DNA of 64,000 nt, taken from assembly GCA_027492035.1 (NCBI GenBank), contig JAOZFT010000004.1:49929-113928 (forward strand), read 5' to 3'. Origin of the DNA: Thermoproteota archaeon (GTDB lineage Archaea; Korarchaeota; JAOZGF01; JAOZFZ01). Positions 1 to 10,189 of the stretch are shown here, one piece after another (position 1 is the first letter of the stretch; each line of letters begins with the position of its first letter). Both the position numbers and the translations under genes were made by a program. The notes beneath the pieces were generated by a model. The model saw only the letters and a program-made list of their open reading frames with translations, did not search any database and was not told the DNA's origin.

Positions 1-1810
1 TCACCCTTTTGGGGATTTCCTCCACGTCCTGTATTGAAAGTTTGTTAGCTATTTTCTTGATTAATTCTTCAGAGTAAAAACCCTCCTTAACAGCTATTGC
101 TTCGAACAATGGATTAATTTCAAGTAGATTTCTACCTAAACTTTCAGCTAAATTCCTCATAAAACAAATAGAGAACAAAGGTTCTATGCCTGAGGAACAG
201 TTTGCGATTATACTTATTGTTCCTGTTGGCGCTACTGAAGTAACTGTTGCATTCCTGAGGGCTTTGTATCCCTTTTTATCCCATATGCTTCCCTTGAAAT
301 TAGGAAAGCTTCCTTTTTCAAGACCTAACTCAACAGATTTCTTCCTTGCTTCTTCAGAAATAAACTTCATAACTTTTTCAGCTATTTTAACAGCTTCCTC
401 TGAAGCGTAGGATATGCCCAGTTTAATAAGCATATCAGCGAAACCCATCACTCCCAGACCTATTTTTCTATTAGCTTTTGTAGCTCTTTCTATTTGCGGA
501 ATAGGGTACTTATTAGCATCAATTACGTTATCCAAAAATTGGACAGCTAACCTAACTGTCTCCCTCAGTTTCTCCCAATTTATTTGGTTATCCTCCACCA
601 TGAGGGACAGATTTATTGAACCTAAGTTGCAGGATTCATAAGGAAGAAGGGGTACTTCACCGCAAGGATTTGTGCTTTCAATAACGCCTACGTGAGGAGT
701 TGGATTGTACTGGTTTATTCTGTCAATAAATATTAGGCCTGGTTCACCGTTTTTCCAAGCCATTGTAACTATCAAGTTCCAAATTGCAAGGGCCTTCAAT
801 TTCTTGACAGGTTTATTTGTCCTGGGGTTTATTAATTCAAAGTCCTTACCTTTCTCCACTGCAGACATGAATTCATCTGTTACAGCTACAGAAAGATTGA
901 AATTGCTTAAAACCCCCTCTTTTTCTTTAGCAACTATAAAATCGAGAATATCAGGATGGTCAACCCTAAGTATTCCCATGTTAGCCCCTCTCCTTTTCCC
1001 TCCCTGCTTTATAACATCTGTAGCTACATCAAAAACTCTCATGAAAGAAACAGGACCAGATGCTACACCTCCGGTTGACCTGACCACGTCTCCCTTAGGC
1101 CTAAGCTTTGAGAAAGAAAATCCTGTTCCTCCACCTGATTTTTGGACAAGAGCCATGTATTTCACGGCGTTAAAAATACTTTCCATGTCATCTTCTACAG
1201 GAATTACAAAACAAGCTGATAACTGCCCTAAATCTGTTCCAGCATTCATCAGGGTTGGAGAGTTAGGAAGAAACTCAAGTTTAGTCATCATCTTATAAAA
1301 TTTCTCTTCTAACTTCTTGATTTCTTTCTCATTCTTTTTATACTTCCTTTCAACCTCAGCTATCGTCTTCGCAACTCTACGGAAAAGTTGAGCTGTAGTT
1401 TCAATTACTCTACCGTTTTCATCTTTTCTCAAATATCTTCTTTCAAGGACAAGTATTGAGTTAAGTGGAAGCTTCAATTCGTCAGTGATCCCTAATGAAG
1501 CTTTAACCCTCCTTATTTCAGCCCTTTTCTGCCTGTAAAGGATGTAAGCCTTAGCCGTTTTGTAATGCTTATTTTCAACAAGAACTTTCTCCACTAGATC
1601 TTGAACCTGTTCAACACTAGGTATTTCGCCTGGTTTCAACTTTTTCTTAAGCAATTCTACAACTTGGCCAGCTAATTCTTCCGCCTTCTTTCTATCTTTC
1701 CCACCTACAGCCTTAGCAGCTTTCCATATTGCCTCAGTTATTTTTTCTTTGCGAAAAGGAACTTTCCTTCCATCTCTTTTAATTATTTCTTTTATTTCCC
1801 CGCTTTCCAA
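1..1810 (-). CDS. nrdJ: Adenosylcobalamin-dependent (class II) ribonucleoside-diphosphate reductase with N-terminal ATP-cone; runs off the left edge (partial)
   Basis: Reverse strand reads open from TTG at 1810 (ggtgg upstream) to position 1: [37 protein letters not shown]..., [74 protein letters not shown]. Not in the ORF track because it has no stop inside the window. Confidence 0.9.
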   Translation of the reverse strand, partial: MESGEIKEIIKRDGRKVPFRKEKITEAIWKAAKAVGGKDRKKAEELAGQVVELLKKKLKPGEIPSVEQVQDLVEKVLVENKHYKTAKAYILYRQKRAEIRRVKASLGITDELKLPLNSILVLERRYLRKDENGRVIETTAQLFRRVAKTIAEVERKYKKNEKEIKKLEEKFYKMMTKLEFLPNSPTLMNAGTDLGQLSACFVIPVEDDMESIFNAVKYMALVQKSGGGTGFSFSKLRPKGDVVRSTGGVASGPVSFMRVFDVATDVIKQGGKRRGANMGILRVDHPDILDFIVAKEKEGVLSNFNLSVAVTDEFMSAVEKGKDFELINPRTNKPVKKLKALAIWNLIVTMAWKNGEPGLIFIDRINQYNPTPHVGVIESTNPCGEVPLLPYESCNLGSINLSLMVEDNQINWEKLRETVRLAVQFLDNVIDANKYPIPQIERATKANRKIGLGVMGFADMLIKLGISYASEEAVKIAEKVMKFISEEARKKSVELGLEKGSFPNFKGSIWDKKGYKALRNATVTSVAPTGTISIIANCSSGIEPLFSICFMRNLAESLGRNLLEINPLFEAIAVKEGFYSEELIKKIANKLSIQDVEEIPKRV

Positions 1811-2134
1811 TTAAGCCACCTAGAAAACAAAGATTTCAAAGATGAAAATTTTTTTAAGGGGGAAGCTGCCGAGAAAGGAACATGATTCAAATACACAACT
1901 ACTTTACTTACGTGAATAATAAAGGCACCCAAGAAAAAGGGGGTATACCTAAGAATTTTAAAACTTTTCTGATTTGAAAAAAATTTACCTGTTACAAGTA
2001 AAGATAAACGAAAAGAAAAACTCGAAGGAGGAGAAAAATAAAAATTAATTAGTGAAACACAAATAAGAAACGTTGCAAGTTTTTGAAAAACAGAAATTTC
2101 TTCAGGAAAAAAGGAAAAAGGAGAGAGGTTCCAT

Positions 2135-2866
2135 TTGAAAGAAAAACTCTCAGAAAAAATGCCAGAAATTTGCTTAACAATTACTTCGATAATGATTGCT
2201 ATTGTGTTTGCAATAATTTACATTGTTAAATGTTCGCAGCCTATTAAACTAGACTTCACGGGTTTTATTGAAAACATAGGAAACAAGATTATTGATTTAA
2301 TAGAGGTAACAGGTTATCCAGGAATCCTTTTTCTCATGGTTCTGGAAAGCGCCTTAATGCCAATACCCAGTGAAATAGTTATGCCCTTTTCAGGTTACTT
2401 AGTTCTACAGGGGAAACTAAACTTTACAGGAGTAGTTTTAGCCGGTTCGATTGGAAATTTAATAGGATCCCTTTTATCCTACTTGATAGGGTTAAAGTAT
2501 GGAAGAAACTTCCTTGTAAAATACGGAAAATTCCTTTTGATAAAGAAGGAACATTTAGAGCTTGCAGAGAAATGGTTTAAGAAATACGGAGACAGAACTG
2601 TTTTATTCAGCCGGCTACTGCCAGTAATAAGAACTGTTATTTCATTACCAGCTGGAATAGGAAAGATGGAGGGGGGTAGATTTACTTTATATACAATAGT
2701 TGGAGTGGTACCCTGGTGCTGCTTCCTAACCTATGCAGGAATTTTGTTAGGGAAAAATTGGACATGGATAGAGAAAATTTTACATAACGCCTCTATAACG
2801 ATTACACTCCTCCTAATAGCTGCTTTAATAGTTTACTTTTTAAAGAAAAACATAATGCAAGGCTAA
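2135..2866 (+). CDS. DedA family (VTT/SNARE-associated) membrane protein
   Basis: Multi-TM protein with GYPGILFLMVLESALMPIPSEIVMPFSGYL and FSRLLPVIRTVISLPAGIGKM, typical of DedA. Confidence 0.88.
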   Translation: MKEKLSEKMPEICLTITSIMIAIVFAIIYIVKCSQPIKLDFTGFIENIGNKIIDLIEVTGYPGILFLMVLESALMPIPSEIVMPFSGYLVLQGKLNFTGVVLAGSIGNLIGSLLSYLIGLKYGRNFLVKYGKFLLIKKEHLELAEKWFKKYGDRTVLFSRLLPVIRTVISLPAGIGKMEGGRFTLYTIVGVVPWCCFLTYAGILLGKNWTWIEKILHNASITITLLLIAALIVYFLKKNIMQG

Positions 2867-3075
2867 TTTACTTGTGTAGTTCCTTTCTTAATATTTAACT
2901 CCAGAAAAAGTGGAGATAAAGTTAAGGAAAAACAGAAAATAATAAGTTCCCTTTAACAACAGTATTATTTATAGTTTTGCCCTTTTTTATTACTTCTTGA
3001 AAAGGAACCTAAATTTCTTCTCAGCTAAATTTTTCTCACAAGTTTCAGAAAATTCCATTCAATTTTAAACTGGAA

Positions 3076-4239
3076 GTGTTGAAGATGGGGGAAGTCCTAG
3101 TTGGAACATCGGGTTGGAGTTACGTTGAGTGGGTAGGACCCTTTTACAAAGAAGAAAAGGGAATGTTAAAGTTTTACTCCTCAATTTTTTCTTCTACAGA
3201 GGTTAATTCAACTTTCTACGCCTTGCCCCCCAAATGGATGGCTTTCAACTGGATAAAAAACACCAGTGAAGGATTTCTTTTTTCTTTAAAGATTCCTAGA
3301 CAGATTACTCACAAGTTGAAACTTGAAAACGCCGAAAAAAGCTTAAACGAATTTCTGTCTTTAATTGATCCTTTAGCTAAAAAAGGTAGACTCGGAGCCT
3401 TTCTTATTCAGTTACCCCCCAAACAAGAGCGTGACACAGAGAAATTGGAATCCTTCCTTTCAATTCTACCAGAGAAGTTCAGTTTTGCTGTTGAGTTCAG
3501 ACATTTAAGTTGGCTTGAGGAGGAGGTTTTTAAGATTTTAGAGAAATATAACGTGTCTTATACAGTTGTCGATGAACCCCTTCTTCCCCCTTTAGTGAAA
3601 GTCACTAGCGATTTTAGTTACGTAAGGTTTCATGGGAGAGGCAGGAAATATTGGTATAATTACCTTTACTTAGAGAAAGAATTGAAGGAGTGGGTTCCTA
3701 GAATTGAAGATTTGAAAAATCAGGTTAAGAGGATTTATGTTTATTTTAATAACCATTTCAAGGGTTATGCTCCGAAGAACGCTTTAGAACTTTTGAACAT
3801 GCTTGGAACCCCCTCAAATAAAGAAATGAGGGATGTAAAGAATAGACTTGATAAATGGTTTGAAACAGGAGAAGTAGTTATTAGGCCTATACTTACAAAA
3901 TTGCCTTCGAAAGGAAAGATTGGATTAAAGGAATTATTGGAGGTTTTCACGGATAGAAGAAGGTTAGAGAGAGCAAGGAAAATAGAATGTGGGGAAGTGA
4001 GGTTTTTAAAAGCAGATGAAAATTTAATCGAGGGAAAAGTTAAGGATTACACCGTAATAATTGACTTAAAGAATAAAGTTTTAAGTCATGATTGCGCCGA
4101 TTGGGGCAAAGTATGTTTAAAAAAGCTTTTTTGTAAACATGTGGCAGCTTTTTTCTTAAACATGAAGACGAAAAAATCTAAACAAACACTTATGAAAATT
4201 TATGAGGAAAGGGGTGACTGGAAGTTTAAGCCTTTATGA
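3076..4239 (+). CDS. DUF72 (YecE-like) protein with C-terminal SWIM-type zinc-finger-like tail; ATG at 3085 is the likely start
   Basis: GTSGWSYVEWVGPFYKEE, FSSTEVNSTFYALPP, VEFRHLSW, YVRFHGRG...W, YVYFNNHFKGYAPKNA = DUF72; C-terminal HDCADWGKVCLKKLFCKHVAAFFL resembles SWIM. Confidence 0.85.
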   Translation: MLKMGEVLVGTSGWSYVEWVGPFYKEEKGMLKFYSSIFSSTEVNSTFYALPPKWMAFNWIKNTSEGFLFSLKIPRQITHKLKLENAEKSLNEFLSLIDPLAKKGRLGAFLIQLPPKQERDTEKLESFLSILPEKFSFAVEFRHLSWLEEEVFKILEKYNVSYTVVDEPLLPPLVKVTSDFSYVRFHGRGRKYWYNYLYLEKELKEWVPRIEDLKNQVKRIYVYFNNHFKGYAPKNALELLNMLGTPSNKEMRDVKNRLDKWFETGEVVIRPILTKLPSKGKIGLKELLEVFTDRRRLERARKIECGEVRFLKADENLIEGKVKDYTVIIDLKNKVLSHDCADWGKVCLKKLFCKHVAAFFLNMKTKKSKQTLMKIYEERGDWKFKPL

Positions 4240-4248
4240 TTCAGTTAC

Positions 4249-4539
4249 TTAAAAATTTTTTAATTCTTTATTTAGCAGTTCAGCCATTATATGGCTTGTT
4301 ACCTCAACATACACCTGCGATACCCCCTCTATTTTGGAAATCCTTTCTTTAATTTCTTTACCTATCATTAAAGCAAAAGCAGGTGGACAAAAAGGTGAAG
4401 TTAAGTGAAACTTTACTTTAATAGTACTATTTCTAATTTTTACTTCATCCACTAATTTCAACTCTGTAATAGGTACACCTATTTCAGGATCTAAAACTTT
4501 ACTTAATTCTTGAAGGATCTGGTTTTCAGTAACCGTCAT
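4249..4539 (-). CDS. DUF59 / MIP18-family metal-sulfur cluster assembly protein
   Basis: LSKVLDPEIGVPITELKLVDEVKI...FHLTSPFCPPAFALMIGKEIKERI. Confidence 0.85.
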   Translation of the reverse strand: MTVTENQILQELSKVLDPEIGVPITELKLVDEVKIRNSTIKVKFHLTSPFCPPAFALMIGKEIKERISKIEGVSQVYVEVTSHIMAELLNKELKNF

Positions 4540-4642
4540 AATTATTTCACCTCTTTAGGCTTCTTCTTCCCCTCTAACCAAAAAAATGAAACTCAATATT
4601 TAAAAAAAGTGAATATTCCTTTTCACAAAGGAGGTAGGGATT

Positions 4643-5206
4643 ATGGAAAGCTTGATTGAAGAGATTTTGCAGTGGGGCAAAATTATTTATGAAAGAGGGC
4701 TTGTTTCGGGAAGGAACGGAAGCATCAGTGCAAGAGTTGGAGATTTCATGTACATCACAAAAAGAGATACACCCCTCTTTATGCTCAAACAGGAAGATAT
4801 AATGACTTTTCTGATTTCGAAAGATGAAAAAAACTCTGATTCTGGAATTGACGTCATTGTTCATAGGGAAATTTATAGAAACTCTAAATTTAATGCCATC
4901 ATTAAAGTTTACCCCTTGTATTGCATGGTTTATTCAACTGTTTTTAACCAGCTTGAAACTACTGGTTTACCCTACAAACTTACTAAAAACTTGGGAGTAG
5001 TGCCTGTTTTAAAGTTTGAAAACATTCAAAAACTGGTTCATGAAGTAGTGAGGAGTTTAGGGAGGAGTAAATTGCTGATGATTCATTCGTATGGAGTGTT
5101 GAGCACAGGTTTTGATTTAAGGGAGTGTTTTAATCAAGTTGAAGAGCTTGAGTCCTTTCTTAAGTTTAAGTTTATGTTAAAACTTGGACAAGGTCTTCAA
5201 AAATAA
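4643..5206 (+). CDS. Class II aldolase/adducin family protein
   Basis: GKIIYERGLVSGRNGSISARVGDFMYITKRDTP and following fold pattern typical of fuculose-phosphate aldolase-like proteins. Confidence 0.75.
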   Translation: MESLIEEILQWGKIIYERGLVSGRNGSISARVGDFMYITKRDTPLFMLKQEDIMTFLISKDEKNSDSGIDVIVHREIYRNSKFNAIIKVYPLYCMVYSTVFNQLETTGLPYKLTKNLGVVPVLKFENIQKLVHEVVRSLGRSKLLMIHSYGVLSTGFDLRECFNQVEELESFLKFKFMLKLGQGLQK

Positions 5207-5313
5207 AGCAGTTTAGATTTTCAGAGGATGAAAGGCCCCTTTTAGTTGATTAGCTATTTTATTTTTTCTTTTTGACGAAAACTCCTTTTTTGAACAGTTT
5301 CCAAAACAAAAAA

Positions 5314-5322
5314 CTTTATATA
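5314..5322 (+). promoter_or_regulatory. Putative archaeal TATA box of the secreted S-layer-like gene
   Basis: ctttatata about 57 bp upstream of ATG 5379; SD-like aaggtgaa precedes the start. Confidence 0.5.
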
Positions 5323-5378
5323 CGGACTCTTCCTTTTGAGAAAAGCAAGTTTTCCTTTTTCTAAGGTGAACTGTTAAA

Positions 5379-6086
5379 ATGTTAAAAAAGAAATTTTTTA
5401 AGTTCCTTGTAACAGTATTGGCTTCTGCCCTCTTATTAGCTACGTTAATGCCTCCATGTTTTTCTTTTCAAGAAATTGACTTATCTAACCGCTTCTACCT
5501 TGTCCAGAGCCAGAAAGTTCTTGTCATAACAGGTGACAACCCTGTGCCTGAAGATTTAAAAGCTGCCCAATTGGTTGCTGATTCTTTGAAGGAGAAAGGG
5601 AACTCTTCTGTTGAAATAGTTTCAGTTTCCCAAGTAAATAAGGAAGAGATAGAAACAAATAACTTGGTTTTAATAGGGGGTCCCTTAAGCAATTTCTGGT
5701 ACTACAGGTTACAATCACACTTCTCTTCATGGTTGACATATTACAAGGACAAGTGGACACTTGCAATTTCAGGTGTTCTCATTCAACATTTAAACAGCGG
5801 TTTCATAGATTTAGAAGTTAATCCCTATAATAGCAACAAGTTTGTTTTCATTGTCGCTGGAATGACTAGAAATGGGACTCTTGCTGCAGGAATGGCTTTT
5901 GCAGAGTCTGATTTGTTAGCAAACAAAATAACAATTGTCAACTTTGTTGAAGGAGGTTATAAAGAAGTGATGTGCTTACCTTGGTTGGATGAGACAGTTA
6001 GAGAGAGACTGCAGTTAACACTTCCAGTAATGGGAAGCCTTTCCAGGACAGTCTTTGTTTTAACAAATTTTAAATTGATAGGTTGA
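5379..6086 (+). CDS. Secreted S-layer-like protein (short)
   Basis: Signal peptide-like N-terminus (LKKKFFKFLVTVLASALLLATLMPPCFS); NLVLIGGPLSNFW and FVFIVAGMTRNGTLAAGMAF match the C-terminal part of the gene at 63328-64000. Confidence 0.55.
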   Translation: MLKKKFFKFLVTVLASALLLATLMPPCFSFQEIDLSNRFYLVQSQKVLVITGDNPVPEDLKAAQLVADSLKEKGNSSVEIVSVSQVNKEEIETNNLVLIGGPLSNFWYYRLQSHFSSWLTYYKDKWTLAISGVLIQHLNSGFIDLEVNPYNSNKFVFIVAGMTRNGTLAAGMAFAESDLLANKITIVNFVEGGYKEVMCLPWLDETVRERLQLTLPVMGSLSRTVFVLTNFKLIG

Positions 6087-6093
6087 AAAGTTT

Positions 6094-7659
6094 TCAGGAG
6101 GATTTCACATACTCCAACTTAACCCCTTTCTTTAATAACTTAATTAGTGTCCTCCCTTCCCTTGATCTTCTCTTAATTTTTATTTTTCCATCAGAGCCGC
6201 AGTGAGCAGTGAAAATATATCTTCCGTCAGCATAAATATCTGTTTCACTGTTTTCAAAGCCTCCAGGAAGCTTTAGAACAATCATTCCACGGATGATTTT
6301 GTAATATTCTTCTTCCTCTTCTTTAATAGGCATAACAACAACTTCTTCACCGAAAGAGTAAAGTTCATAGTCTAACTCACCTGTTGAGAGATCTCTTACC
6401 TCAATAACTGGACGTGACAACGCCCTGTCTGTGAAACCAGTTGGAACCTTTGTTTTTATTTGGAGAGTGTAAACTTTCTCTATTCTCCCTTCTTTAATAA
6501 ATATGACTGTATCAACTATTTGAGGAATCATGCCTAGCTCTACTCTTCCTATCAGTCTCTGTATAGCATCAACTGGTGAGGAAGCATGAGTCACCCCTAT
6601 CATCCCTACACCTGCTAACCTCATATCGGTGTAAACTTCAAAATCTGATGTTTTCCTCATTTCATCAAATACTGTGTAATCAGGCCTTACAAGCAGCAGC
6701 ACATCCGCTGTTTTAGACATGTCACCCTTTATTGAAGTGTACTGACTTACTTGTGGGGGCACAACTAAATCTCTTGGACTTTCCATTGTTTTAACGATTT
6801 TACCCTTTTTGAAGTACCATTCAGCTAAAGCTTGAGCAAACGTGGTTTTACCTGCTCCAGGGGGGCCTGAAATAAGTATTCCTTCCGCTTTTTCACCTAG
6901 TCTTTTAATTAGTTTTCTTGACATGTCGTAATCTTCCAGTTTCACTTTCACAATCGGCCTTACGGCTGTTATTTCAAGCCTTTCAGAGAAAGGAGGAACA
7001 GCTATTACTATTCTGTACTGGTGGAGTTGAATAACTGAAACCCCTTCTTCGTCTATCTCCACGAAACTATAGGGGTCTCTCCCTACCTTTTCTAGTATTT
7101 CAATAATCATTGCCTTCATTTCTTCAGTAGTTAACTCTTTATCAGACAGTTTAACCAGTCTCCATTTCCCAGGCTCCCCCTTTTTAGCTAACGGCTTACA
7201 CCCTTCTTTCAAATGGATACTCATGACACCAGGTTCGAAAAATTTCTCTATAAAAGTGTTTCTGGTTTCAGGCCTTATTAAAATACTTTTCACCCCTTCA
7301 AGTTCAGCTATTTTACTTGTTACAAATTTAGCTGTTAAGAGAGTAGCGTTGTTTTTTTTGGCTATTTCTCTGCTTACTCTTGAAGCTGTTTTTTCGTTAA
7401 CTTCCCCTTGAGTAAGTGGTTCATAGATTTCTAGGTTTATTATTCCCTCCTCATGGCATTTTTTCAATTTTTCCAGTTCATCTAAAGCACTTAAGCTTCG
7501 AGTCTTACCCTTCAAAAATTCTTGTTCCGTTAACCTTAAAACCTCAGAGGGAATTATTAGGTCCCCCCTGATTTTTTTGGACCTGAAGTAATCCGAAACA
7601 AAGGAGTTGTAGATTGATGAATAATCTGCTACATAAACTTGTTGCACTCTGGTTCCCAT
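6094..7659 (-). CDS. PINA-type ATPase (N-terminal PIN, PilT/VirB11-like ATPase, C-terminal KH-like domain)
   Basis: GILISGPPGAGKTTFAQALAEWYF Walker A; DYTVFDEMRKTSDFEVYTDMRLAGVGMIGVTHASSPVDAIQRLIGRVELG. Confidence 0.85.
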   Translation of the reverse strand: MGTRVQQVYVADYSSIYNSFVSDYFRSKKIRGDLIIPSEVLRLTEQEFLKGKTRSLSALDELEKLKKCHEEGIINLEIYEPLTQGEVNEKTASRVSREIAKKNNATLLTAKFVTSKIAELEGVKSILIRPETRNTFIEKFFEPGVMSIHLKEGCKPLAKKGEPGKWRLVKLSDKELTTEEMKAMIIEILEKVGRDPYSFVEIDEEGVSVIQLHQYRIVIAVPPFSERLEITAVRPIVKVKLEDYDMSRKLIKRLGEKAEGILISGPPGAGKTTFAQALAEWYFKKGKIVKTMESPRDLVVPPQVSQYTSIKGDMSKTADVLLLVRPDYTVFDEMRKTSDFEVYTDMRLAGVGMIGVTHASSPVDAIQRLIGRVELGMIPQIVDTVIFIKEGRIEKVYTLQIKTKVPTGFTDRALSRPVIEVRDLSTGELDYELYSFGEEVVVMPIKEEEEEYYKIIRGMIVLKLPGGFENSETDIYADGRYIFTAHCGSDGKIKIKRRSREGRTLIKLLKKGVKLEYVKSS

Positions 7660-7684
7660 TTCACTTGTTCCCCCATTCCAATAG

Positions 7685-8197
7685 TTAGAGACCTTTTAGT
7701 AATATTTCTTCCTTGAAGTTTTCAAAAAGTTGTTTTCTCCTTTTTAGTTCAGGTATTTTTTCAGTGAAAACCTCTGAACCATAAACCCTTTCTATTAACT
7801 TAAAAGCCAATTCAATAATTTCAACAGCGTCTTTAAAAAAGTTTAGTGTTCGCATCTCGACATTTCTAGCCAGTATCTTTACCTTATCCCCTTCCCTTAT
7901 AAGTAATTCATCAAAATAGAGATTTCCTTTATCATCCTCCTTCATTTGGGCGTCAACAGAGAAGAGGGATGGGTTACCGCTTTCATCAATAAATAAGTGT
8001 CCACTGTAAAAACCTTCATTATAGAGAGCAATACACGCATTTAACAAATCAATTATTACTGACTCAAAATGGATCCTGAATTGTTTAACGAAAGGGTTCA
8101 GTGTTTTGCCTGAATCAAGTCTGTTAAGGGATAGTTTAAGCGTACAAATTATTCCTTTATCCCTTTTTAGTTCAAAGTTTTCCAGGGTGAAAAACAA
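7685..8197 (-). CDS. Hypothetical protein
   Basis: 170-aa ORF immediately upstream of PINA on the same strand; family not recognised. Confidence 0.6.
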   Translation of the reverse strand: MFFTLENFELKRDKGIICTLKLSLNRLDSGKTLNPFVKQFRIHFESVIIDLLNACIALYNEGFYSGHLFIDESGNPSLFSVDAQMKEDDKGNLYFDELLIREGDKVKILARNVEMRTLNFFKDAVEIIELAFKLIERVYGSEVFTEKIPELKRRKQLFENFKEEILLKGL

Positions 8198-8311
8198 ATT
8201 TTTTAACCTCTAAACTTACTTTTCCTTTTGAACCTTATTTAAATCCTCTTTCCACTCTTTCTTTTTAAATCCGTTACTTTTTGTTAAGGTTGATGCAGGT
8301 GGGAGGGTAAG

Positions 8312-8887
8312 ATGAAGAATTGGAAGAGAGGGGTGCGAGTTTTAGGTGTTGCTGAATCCTTTGCAAAGAAGGAGAAATTTTCTTGGGTTGTGGGAGTTGT
8401 TATGAAACCGAACCTTTTCATTGACGGAGTTAAGTTTGTTAATTTAACTGTTGGGGGGCTGGATGGAACAGAGAAAATAATTAAGTTGATTAAAAAATTT
8501 AACCGAAACGACATAAGGGTTTTGATGTTTAATGGCTGCGTTATAAGTTGGTTTAACATTATTTCGCTTCCAGAGATTTACGAAGAGTTCAGAATTCCCT
8601 TAGTTTGTGTAACTTACAATGAATCAGAGGGATTAGAGAAATTTTTGAAGGAGTACTTCCCTTCATCTTATAAGCAAAGGCTGAAACTTTATTTGGAGAA
8701 CGGACCGAGAGAAAAGGTGAAATTGAAAACCGGTAAAGAGGTTTTTCTTAGATTTTTAGGTTTAAATAGAGAGGAGGCTGCGGAATTAGTAAATCTTTTC
8801 ACTGTACAAGGGAAGAAACCTGAACCTTTGAGAGTAGCTAATTTAATAGCTAGAGAGTTAAGGCTAACTGTTAAGGAGAGTAAATAA
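8312..8887 (+). CDS. DUF99 family (endonuclease V-related) protein
   Basis: VRVLGVAESFAKKEKFSWVVGVVMKPNLFIDGV...RVLMFNGCVISWFNIISLPEI...PLVCVTY. Confidence 0.85.
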   Translation: MKNWKRGVRVLGVAESFAKKEKFSWVVGVVMKPNLFIDGVKFVNLTVGGLDGTEKIIKLIKKFNRNDIRVLMFNGCVISWFNIISLPEIYEEFRIPLVCVTYNESEGLEKFLKEYFPSSYKQRLKLYLENGPREKVKLKTGKEVFLRFLGLNREEAAELVNLFTVQGKKPEPLRVANLIARELRLTVKESK

Positions 8888-8899
8888 TTTAATTGTTTA

Positions 8900-8921
8900 G
8901 GAAACTTTTCTGAATGTTTCC
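8900..8921. terminator. Candidate hairpin downstream of the DUF99 gene
   Basis: GGAAAC-ttttctgaat-GTTTCC perfect 6-bp inverted repeat followed closely by a T-run. Confidence 0.3.
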
Positions 8922-9067
8922 AAAGGTAACTTTTTTAAAAAAAATTGAAAAAAGAACCTTGGAAAAAGAAAGTATTGTTTTCAATCCCCTAAGCTTTTTT
9001 TAAGAAAAAGAAGCAATACAGATACCTTTTTTCAACAGTACTTTTTGTTAAAAAAGAGGCTTCATCC

Positions 9068-10189
9068 ATGAATGAAGAAGAAACTGTTGTGACACCTTGG
9101 GAAGTGAAAGGGAAACTTGACTATGTAAAACTAATTGAAGAATTCGGTACAAAACCATTAACTAAAGAAATAATTGATAAACTTAAGAGTATCAGTGGTG
9201 GCCAGCATCACCTGATGATCAGAAGAAAACTTTTCTTTTCACACCGTGACTTCGACTTAATACTTAACCTTTACGAGGAAGGAGAGAAAATAGTGCTTTA
9301 CACAGGTAGAGGCCCATCCGGGCCTGTGCATCTTGGCCATTATGTCCCCTGGATTTTCACAAAATATCTTCAAGACGTTTTACATGCAAAGCTTTATTTT
9401 CAAATGACAGACGATGAAAAATTTCTTTTCCACAGAAACCTAACTCTTAAAGAAACAAAGAAATACACCATTGATAATGCTTTAGACGTGATTGCTGCAG
9501 GTTTTGACCCTAAAAAAACAAAGATCATAGTGGATTCAGAAAATATCTCATATCTTTACAAGATAGCTCTTAAAGTTGCTAAAAACATAACTTTTTCAAC
9601 TATGAAAGCTGTTTTTGGATTCAAGGCAAGCACAAACATAGGTTTGATTTTTTACCCAGCCATTCAAGCAGTACCAGCTTTTCTAGAAATGGAGTTGACA
9701 GGTGAAAGAACATATACGTTAATTCCTTGTGCCATTGACCAAGATCCTTACTGGAGAATTACACGCGACGTGGCAGCAAAAATAGGGTACACTAAACCTG
9801 CAAGTATTTACAATAAGTTTTTTCCAGGTTTATTAGCAGAAGGTAAAATGTCTTCCTCAATCCCGGAAAGCACAATTTACATGACTGATAGAGATGAAGA
9901 TGTGAAAATGAAGATAATGAACGCTTTCACAGGGGGGCAGCCGACAATTAGAGAACAGAGAGAGAAGGGAGGGAACCCTGAAATATGCACTGTTTTCCAA
10001 TACCTTTACTTCCTTTTTGAACCGAGAGATGACAAGATAAGGGAGAGAGAAAAAGCTTGCCGAAAAGGCGAAATTCTTTGTGGGGAATGTAAACAATATT
10101 TGATAGATAAGATAATTAAGTTTTTAGGGGAACATAGAAAGAAAAGAAAGAGGGCTGAATCTTTACTTGACAAGTTTTTAATGAAGTAA
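9068..10189 (+). CDS. trpS: Tryptophanyl-tRNA synthetase (archaeal type)
   Basis: GRGPSGPVHLGHYVPW (HIGH-like), DQDPYWRITRDVA, GKMSSS (KMSKS). Confidence 0.95.
   Translation: MNEEETVVTPWEVKGKLDYVKLIEEFGTKPLTKEIIDKLKSISGGQHHLMIRRKLFFSHRDFDLILNLYEEGEKIVLYTGRGPSGPVHLGHYVPWIFTKYLQDVLHAKLYFQMTDDEKFLFHRNLTLKETKKYTIDNALDVIAAGFDPKKTKIIVDSENISYLYKIALKVAKNITFSTMKAVFGFKASTNIGLIFYPAIQAVPAFLEMELTGERTYTLIPCAIDQDPYWRITRDVAAKIGYTKPASIYNKFFPGLLAEGKMSSSIPESTIYMTDRDEDVKMKIMNAFTGGQPTIREQREKGGNPEICTVFQYLYFLFEPRDDKIREREKACRKGEILCGECKQYLIDKIIKFLGEHRKKRKRAESLLDKFLMK

Noticed and set aside
186-1298. Three + strand ORFs in the ORF track (186-410, 414-641, 705-1298)
   Set aside because: Antisense to the clearly coding nrdJ frame on the minus strand; peptide sequences are serine/phenylalanine-rich artefacts.
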